Source: VRUE01 sp963703335 (GTDB lineage: Bacteria > Actinomycetota > Thermoleophilia > Solirubrobacterales > 70-9). Taken from it: 64,000 bases of DNA. Shown piece after piece: positions 59,478 to 64,000 of this stretch. The notes below the pieces were generated by a model. The model was given only the letters and a program-made list of their open reading frames with translations, did not search any database and was not told the DNA's origin. The translations under genes and the position numbers were made by a program. Numbering within the stretch: the stretch's first letter is position 1; each line of letters opens with the position of its first letter. The stretch covers positions 2,356,001 through 2,420,000 of the forward strand of contig OY969812.1 in NCBI GenBank assembly GCA_963703335.1, in the 5' to 3' direction.

Positions 59478-60817
59478 GGTTCCGTCCCACCGATCTTGGC
59501 CAGTTCAGCCAGCTGGTCGATTTCGGCTTGCTGGTTCACGTCAATGGCCTCCTGATCCCCGATCACCCACACGTGGTTGTAGAAGGCACGAGTTGGATCG
59601 GTGGTGTAGCCGGGCTTGATGTCGAGCAGGTATTCGCGCAGAGCCTTTGGCAGCGTATCGGCGTTATCGGTGAGCAGCAGCGGCCCCCAGGTGCCGGACG
59701 CCGAGAGCGGCGAGGCGATCGCGGCGGCAAGCGGCTCGTCGCTGCGCGCGACGACGAAGCCGTGCCCGGGATCGTTGACGTTCCAGCCGAAGTCGCCCCT
59801 CGCGTAGCGGGCCAGAGCGATCGCGTTCTCCACCGGGTCCTCGCCGGAGACGCGGCGTACTGGGTTGCCGATCTTGGCGATCGCGTGCACAACCGAGGAG
59901 GAGATCACCGAGGAGGGGCCGAGCACGAAGACTGGCGTCTCCCGGTGCTGTCTCAGCTGTTTTTCGGTGGCTGTCGGCAGCTTGTCAGTGGCGGTAAAGA
60001 GCACCGGATCCGCCGACCTGGCCGCCCAGGCCGCGGCGGGCATGGCGAACTCGGGCTGTGATTCCGAGGCGACGACGATGTGCTTCGGCGCGCCGCCGAA
60101 GAGCCGATCGCGCAGGCTCGCGATCGCAGCGGCAAGCGTCGCCGGATCTTTCCCGGCAACCCTCGTTGCCTGCAGGTCGTCGGGCGCGGCGGCGTCGCCG
60201 ACGACGAAGACCTGCGCCTTGTCGCTGTCGCGATCACCCTGGGGGCCCAGGGCCGCGAGTGCCTGCGTCGTCGGCTCGGGCAACTCGCCGCCAGAAGAGA
60301 TCAGCAGCGGCGCGCGCAGCGGTTCCGCCATCAGGACGGAGGCCGCGAGGGCGCCCTGCCACTCGTCTTCGTCGACCAAGGTGACGGCGGTCGGGCGCTG
60401 GGCTGCCTTCGCTGAGGGGAAGACCGCGAGCGAGACACCGGCTGCGGTGGTTGCCACGTCCGAGCCGCCGACCCGCGTCGTGTTGTTGGTCGCGAAGGAG
60501 GGGTAGCCGAGCTCTTCCGCTGCCGCGGCGGCCGGGGTCTGCTCTTCCTTGGCGGGCGGCTCGGGCGGCGCCTGCGCCGGGACCGGTGCGGGTTTTTCCG
60601 CTTTGTCGCTCGAGCCGCCGCCGCCGAGAATCGCGGCGACGAGAAAGACGAGCGCGACCAAGACCAACGCCCCGATCGCCTTCAGTGCGCCCGGGACAGA
60701 TCTACGGTTCCTCTTGGTTGCGGGCGGCGGTCGATCCGGCTCATTCGACTTCGGCGACTCCTTCGGCGGCGCAGTCGCCGTCGGCACCTCAGCGTTGATT
60801 GGGCGTTTCCTGGGCAA
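59474..60817 (-). CDS. Membrane-anchored cell wall binding repeat 2 (CWB2) protein
   Basis: A 447-residue protein with a cytosolic Pro/Lys-rich N-terminus, one membrane span (about 46-64), a Pro/Ala-rich stalk, then two or more CWB2 repeats (TTRVGGSDVATTAAGVSLAV near residue 112 and PVFVLGPSSVISSSVV near 290). CWB2 repeats bind anionic wall polymers. It is the first gene of a coupled operon with the 83-residue protein and the MBL hydrolase. Confidence 0.85.
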   Translation of the reverse strand: MPRKRPINAEVPTATAPPKESPKSNEPDRPPPATKRNRRSVPGALKAIGALVLVALVFLVAAILGGGGSSDKAEKPAPVPAQAPPEPPAKEEQTPAAAAAEELGYPSFATNNTTRVGGSDVATTAAGVSLAVFPSAKAAQRPTAVTLVDEDEWQGALAASVLMAEPLRAPLLISSGGELPEPTTQALAALGPQGDRDSDKAQVFVVGDAAAPDDLQATRVAGKDPATLAAAIASLRDRLFGGAPKHIVVASESQPEFAMPAAAWAARSADPVLFTATDKLPTATEKQLRQHRETPVFVLGPSSVISSSVVHAIAKIGNPVRRVSGEDPVENAIALARYARGDFGWNVNDPGHGFVVARSDEPLAAAIASPLSASGTWGPLLLTDNADTLPKALREYLLDIKPGYTTDPTRAFYNHVWVIGDQEAIDVNQQAEIDQLAELAKIGGTEP

Positions 60818-60876
60818 GGCCGGAACGGTACAGGCGGGGCGGTGGCTGGCTGGTCAGCTAATCTTTCTGGGACTGG

Positions 60877-60892
60877 TTGACTGACCAGTCAA
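60877..60892. promoter_or_regulatory. Palindromic operator upstream of acyl-CoA dehydrogenase
   Basis: TTGACTGACCAGTCAA, identical to the operator at 51485. It lies 40 bp before the dehydrogenase start and about 60 bp from the divergent CWB2 gene. The shared TGG and TC on its flanks strengthen the match. Confidence 0.7.
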
Positions 60893-60931
60893 TCAACCGA
60901 TGCGATCACGCCGCTGACCAAGAAGGGACCC

Positions 60932-62206
60932 ATGGACTTCGCACTAAACGACGAGCAGCTCGAGTACAAGGAGCGCTGCCGGACCTTCGCCCGTGAGGTG
61001 ATCAGGCCCGCCGCCCGCAAGCACGACGAAGAGGAGAGCACTCCTTGGGAGGTAATCAAGGAGGCGCGCAAACAGGGCTTCGGTGGCCTCGAGAGCATCC
61101 AGCGCTCGGCCGCCGACGAGCAGGGTCAGATGCAGGTGATCTCGGCCGAGGAGTTCCATTGGGGTTGTGCCGGCACGGCTCTGGCGATCTCCGGTTCCGG
61201 CCTCGCAGCAGCCGGAATCGCCTCCTCCGGCACTCCCGAGCAGATCGCCCAGTGGGTTCCGGAGTGCTTCGGCAGCGGCGAGGAGATCAAGCTCGGCGCC
61301 TACGCGGTCACCGAGCCGCAGGCCGGTTCTGACGTGAAGAGCCTGAAGACGACCGCCAAGCGAGACGGCGACGAGTGGGTCCTCAACGGAACCAAGGTCT
61401 TCATCACCAACGGTGGCATCGCCGATGTTCACGTCGTCGTCGCCACCGTCGACCCCACTCTCGGTACGCGTGGTCAGGCCTCCTTTGTCGTCGGCAAGGA
61501 CACGCCTGGCCTCAGCCAGGGCAAGAAGGAGTCCAAGCTCGGCATCCGCGCTTCGCACACCGCCGAGATCGTGCTCGAGGACTGCCGCATCCCGGTGGAG
61601 AACCTGCTCGGGGGCGAGGAGAAGCTGGAGCGCAAGCTGCAACGCGGTCGCGAAGGCAAGAAGTCGCGCGGCGCCGACGCCCTGGCGACCTTCGAGATGA
61701 CCCGGCCGCTGGTCGGCGCCTCCGCCTTGGGCATCGCCCAGGCCTCATATGAGTGGACGCTTGAATATCTCGACGGCCAGACCGAGGGCGGCAAGCCGGT
61801 TCTGCAAGAGCAGCGCATCCAGCAGACCCTCGCCGACGTCGCCACCGAGATCGAAGCCGCGCGGCTGCTCGTCCAGCGCGCCGCCTGGATGGGCCGCAAC
61901 GGCATCCCGATGCGCGGCGGCCAGGGCTCGATGTCGAAGCTCAAGGCCGGCGACGTGACGATGTGGGCGACGACCACGCTGATGGACCTGGTCGGTCCCT
62001 ACGCCTGGAGTACCGAGTGCCCGCTGGAGAAGTGGTTCCGCGACGCCAAGATCTACCAGCTGTTCGAGGGTACAGCGGAGATCCAGCGCATGGTCATCTC
62101 CCGCATGCAGGCGCGCGAATACGCCGAGCGTCTTGGCTACGCGGCCGAAGTCGCCGAGCAGGCGATGGCTGAGAAGTCCGCCGACAAGGAGCCGGTTCCC
62201 GCGTAA
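60932..62206 (+). CDS. Acyl-CoA dehydrogenase, 424 residues
   Basis: A full-length flavoenzyme for the first step of fatty-acid oxidation. It has AVTEPQAGSDVKSLKT, LNGTKVFITNGG, and the C-terminal LFEGTAEIQRMVISR typical of medium/short-chain enzymes. A long Lys/Arg loop (RKLQRGREGKKSRG) sits before the substrate helix. Its stop lies in TAATCT, the probable -10 box of the following CDF gene. Control by the shared operator at 60877 is inferred. Confidence 0.95.
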   Translation: MDFALNDEQLEYKERCRTFAREVIRPAARKHDEEESTPWEVIKEARKQGFGGLESIQRSAADEQGQMQVISAEEFHWGCAGTALAISGSGLAAAGIASSGTPEQIAQWVPECFGSGEEIKLGAYAVTEPQAGSDVKSLKTTAKRDGDEWVLNGTKVFITNGGIADVHVVVATVDPTLGTRGQASFVVGKDTPGLSQGKKESKLGIRASHTAEIVLEDCRIPVENLLGGEEKLERKLQRGREGKKSRGADALATFEMTRPLVGASALGIAQASYEWTLEYLDGQTEGGKPVLQEQRIQQTLADVATEIEAARLLVQRAAWMGRNGIPMRGGQGSMSKLKAGDVTMWATTTLMDLVGPYAWSTECPLEKWFRDAKIYQLFEGTAEIQRMVISRMQAREYAERLGYAAEVAEQAMAEKSADKEPVPA

Positions 62207-62215
62207 TCTCGGGGC

Positions 62216-63136
62216 GTGCACTCCCACTCGCACGCACACGCGATCGACATCCGCCGGGGCGACAGTCGGCGGCGGATGTGGATTGCTTTGGGGATCAACG
62301 TGGGGATGTTGCTTGCCGAGGCGGTGGGGGGCGTGCTCACCGGTTCGCTCGCCCTGCTCGCCGATGCCGGGCATGTGCTTTCCGACGTTGGTTCGATTGG
62401 GCTGGCGTTGTTTGCCGTCGCGCTGGCCGGTCGCCCCGCCGGGGGTCGGATGACCTTTGGCTACCAGCGCTCGGAGATTCTCGCTGCGCTGGTGAACGGG
62501 CTGCTGCTCGTCGCCGTCGCGATCGCGATTGCTTTTGCCGCGATCGGCCGCCTCAATGACCCGCCTCAAATCGAGGCTGGCGGCGTGCTCGGCCTTGGTT
62601 TGCTCGGACTCGCCGGCAATATCGCGGCGGCGCTCGTGCTTGCCGGCGGCGAGCGGGCCGACGTCAACCTCGAGGGCGTCCTGCGCCACAGCGTCGCCGA
62701 CGCGCTTGGCTCGATCGGCGTGGTCCTCGCCGGTGCGATCGTCCTCGCCGGTGGGTCGGCGATCGTCGATCCGATCGTCAGCTTGGCGATCTCGGCGTTG
62801 ATCCTGATCTCCTCCTGGCGCCTGATCAAGGAGCCGCTCGATGTTCTAATGGAGGCTGCCCCTGCCGGCGTCGACGTCGATGCCGCCGGTGCGGCGATCT
62901 GCGCCGAGGAGGGAGTCCAATCTGTCCACGACCTGCACATCTGGACCGTCACCTCCGGTTTCGGTGCTCTCGCGGCGCACGTGGTCGTCGCCTCCGACTG
63001 CGATCGGGATCTGGTCCGTGCCCGAATCGAGCTGCTCTTGCATGAGCGCTTCGGCATCGACCACACCACGCTGCAGATGGAGGAACAGGCCCCGGAGGGC
63101 TTGCTGCACGTCGAAAACGCCCCGCCTCAGGCCTGA
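62216..63136 (+). CDS. Cation diffusion facilitator (zinc/cobalt efflux type)
   Basis: A 306-residue metal/proton antiporter of the inner membrane. It has a His-rich N-terminus (HSHSHAHA), six spans, the metal-site pairs in LLADAGHVLSDV and HSVADALGSIGVV, and a cytosolic C-terminal domain with HDLHIWTV, as in CzcD/ZitB. TAATCT lies 6 nt before GTG 62216, a leaderless start that reuses the upstream stop codon. Zn is the likeliest substrate. Confidence 0.94.
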   Translation: MHSHSHAHAIDIRRGDSRRRMWIALGINVGMLLAEAVGGVLTGSLALLADAGHVLSDVGSIGLALFAVALAGRPAGGRMTFGYQRSEILAALVNGLLLVAVAIAIAFAAIGRLNDPPQIEAGGVLGLGLLGLAGNIAAALVLAGGERADVNLEGVLRHSVADALGSIGVVLAGAIVLAGGSAIVDPIVSLAISALILISSWRLIKEPLDVLMEAAPAGVDVDAAGAAICAEEGVQSVHDLHIWTVTSGFGALAAHVVVASDCDRDLVRARIELLLHERFGIDHTTLQMEEQAPEGLLHVENAPPQA

Positions 63137-63205
63137 GGCGCAAGCCCAATTGCAGGGTTAATCCCCTGCAAGGAGGCATATCTCGACTTAGCTAGCCTCG
63201 CGGCG

Positions 63206-64000
63206 ATGGTCAAGACTCGCCCTGCCCTGGCGGCACTGCTTGGCGCCGCCCTGGCGGCGCTGGTGATGCTGTTCGCAGCTAGCCTCGCGCCCGCTCAGGA
63301 TCTCGAATCGAAGCTGGACGCCAAGGAAGCGAAGCTTTCCAAGGTGCGCGAACGCTCGGGGGTCCTGACGACGACGATCTCCCGCTACCGAGATCGCATC
63401 GATCGCCTCACCAGCGAGGTGGCCACTCTTCGCAATCAGGAGGCGGCGGTCAAAGTTCGTCTCAACGCCAAGCAGGCGGAACTCGATCGGGCGGAAGCAG
63501 AGCTCGGCGTGGCGAAGAAGCACCTGGTTGAAATGCGGGCGCACCTGAAGCGCGCCCTGGTATCGCTGCGCAAGCGACTGGTGGCGATCTATGAGACCGG
63601 CACGCCGGACGTTCTCAGCATCATCGTTGGCGCCAACGGCTATGACGATCTGATCGATCGCACCGAATACCTCAACCGCATCCGCGGCAACGACGAAGCG
63701 ATCGTCGGTCGCGTGCGCGAACTGCGTAATCAGGTCAAGCGCACGGTCCTTCGCTTGCGAACGGTGAAGAACCGAATCGAGTCGGCGCGGGACGCGATCG
63801 CCGCCGAAGAGCGGGCGCTGGCGAGTGCGCGGGCGGCCGTCGAGGAGCGCCAGTCGGCGCTGGTTGCGGCTCGAGCCAGCCGCGTGGCAGCTTTGAAGAA
63901 GATCGAGCAGACCGAAGAAGATCTGGACGGCGACGTGGCTGAGATCCAGGCGGAGCTTGCGGCAAGGCTCGGCGAAACGGCTTCGGCCCCGCTGCCCGCC
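63206..64000 (+). CDS. Secreted coiled-coil protein, C-terminus beyond the window
   Basis: At least 265 residues, open at the right edge. A signal peptide (about 1-30) is followed by long heptad helices; the segment YETGTPDVLSIIVGANGYDDLIDR is like the PcsB/CwlO coiled-coil class, in which the coil regulates a C-terminal peptidoglycan hydrolase. TAGCCT lies 7 nt before the ATG. A hydrolase domain (NlpC/P60, M23 or similar) would be expected beyond the edge but is not visible. Confidence 0.88.
   Translation, partial: MVKTRPALAALLGAALAALVMLFAASLAPAQDLESKLDAKEAKLSKVRERSGVLTTTISRYRDRIDRLTSEVATLRNQEAAVKVRLNAKQAELDRAEAELGVAKKHLVEMRAHLKRALVSLRKRLVAIYETGTPDVLSIIVGANGYDDLIDRTEYLNRIRGNDEAIVGRVRELRNQVKRTVLRLRTVKNRIESARDAIAAEERALASARAAVEERQSALVAARASRVAALKKIEQTEEDLDGDVAEIQAELAARLGETASAPLPA

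Overview
The window is GC-rich, densely packed actinobacterial DNA. It most resembles class Thermoleophilia, order Solirubrobacterales. The clues are a fol/ftsH/clpC/disA/carD/isp/cysS/rlmB housekeeping run, an exported-protein family (57977-58504) typical of that order, F420-type and multiple acyl-CoA dehydrogenase genes, and many gene starts that look leaderless (a TAnnnT hexamer 6-9 nt before the start codon). The assignment comes from gene content alone and no search was run.

Layout. 1-11186: a truncated hypothetical gene, a HAD phosphatase, a 2.25-kb island (1102-3350) that splits a palindromic repeat, a conserved unknown gene, a large wall-active fusion protein, a phasin-like coiled coil, a nucleoside phosphorylase, amt-glnK, and a MerR-adenylate cyclase fusion. 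11279-39323: a co-directional housekeeping block, tilS-hpt-ftsH-folP-folB-(fic inserted)-folK-(GST)-coaX-dusB-greA-lysS-clpC-(AKR, MFS)-disA-carD-ispD-(DUF389)-(PHP)-ispF-(acyl-CoA ligase, coiled coil)-cysS-rlmB-sigH. Its order closely follows the tilS-to-sigH region of Bacillus. 39316-47650: a GNAT protein, tRNA-Thr(TGT), a SHOCT membrane protein, a ring-cleavage-type VOC enzyme with a maleylacetate-reductase-like enzyme, a PlsC-GpsA fusion, an ECF sigma factor with a membrane partner, DUF4383 and a zinc-finger rhomboid. 47651-64000: a corrinoid-binding-type protein, a CNNM/CBS protein, a beta-oxidation set (hydroxyacyl-CoA dehydrogenase, thiolase, three acyl-CoA dehydrogenases, an LLM-type oxidoreductase), an alkyltransferase-like protein with a probable CTG start, VapBC, an exported protein, an MBL hydrolase, a CWB2 protein, a CDF metal transporter, and a truncated secreted coiled-coil protein.

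The most unusual structure is a set of long near-perfect palindromes (families A-E and C/G below). They sit at gene borders and often supply a start or stop codon. Two lie inside the reading frames of ispD and cysS without breaking them. Members of a family keep their pairing through compensatory changes or share end sequences, so they are related elements and not isolated terminators. One copy has been split by an island with its own short terminal inverted repeats.

Functional links. A 16-bp TetR-type operator occurs upstream of both the thiolase (51485) and an acyl-CoA dehydrogenase (60877), tying the scattered fatty-acid genes together. amt-glnK is a standard ammonium uptake pair. folP/folB/folK, coaX and ispD/ispF supply folate, CoA and isoprenoid precursors. 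disA, carD, clpC, ftsH, greA and sigH give the block a stress and transcription-control character.
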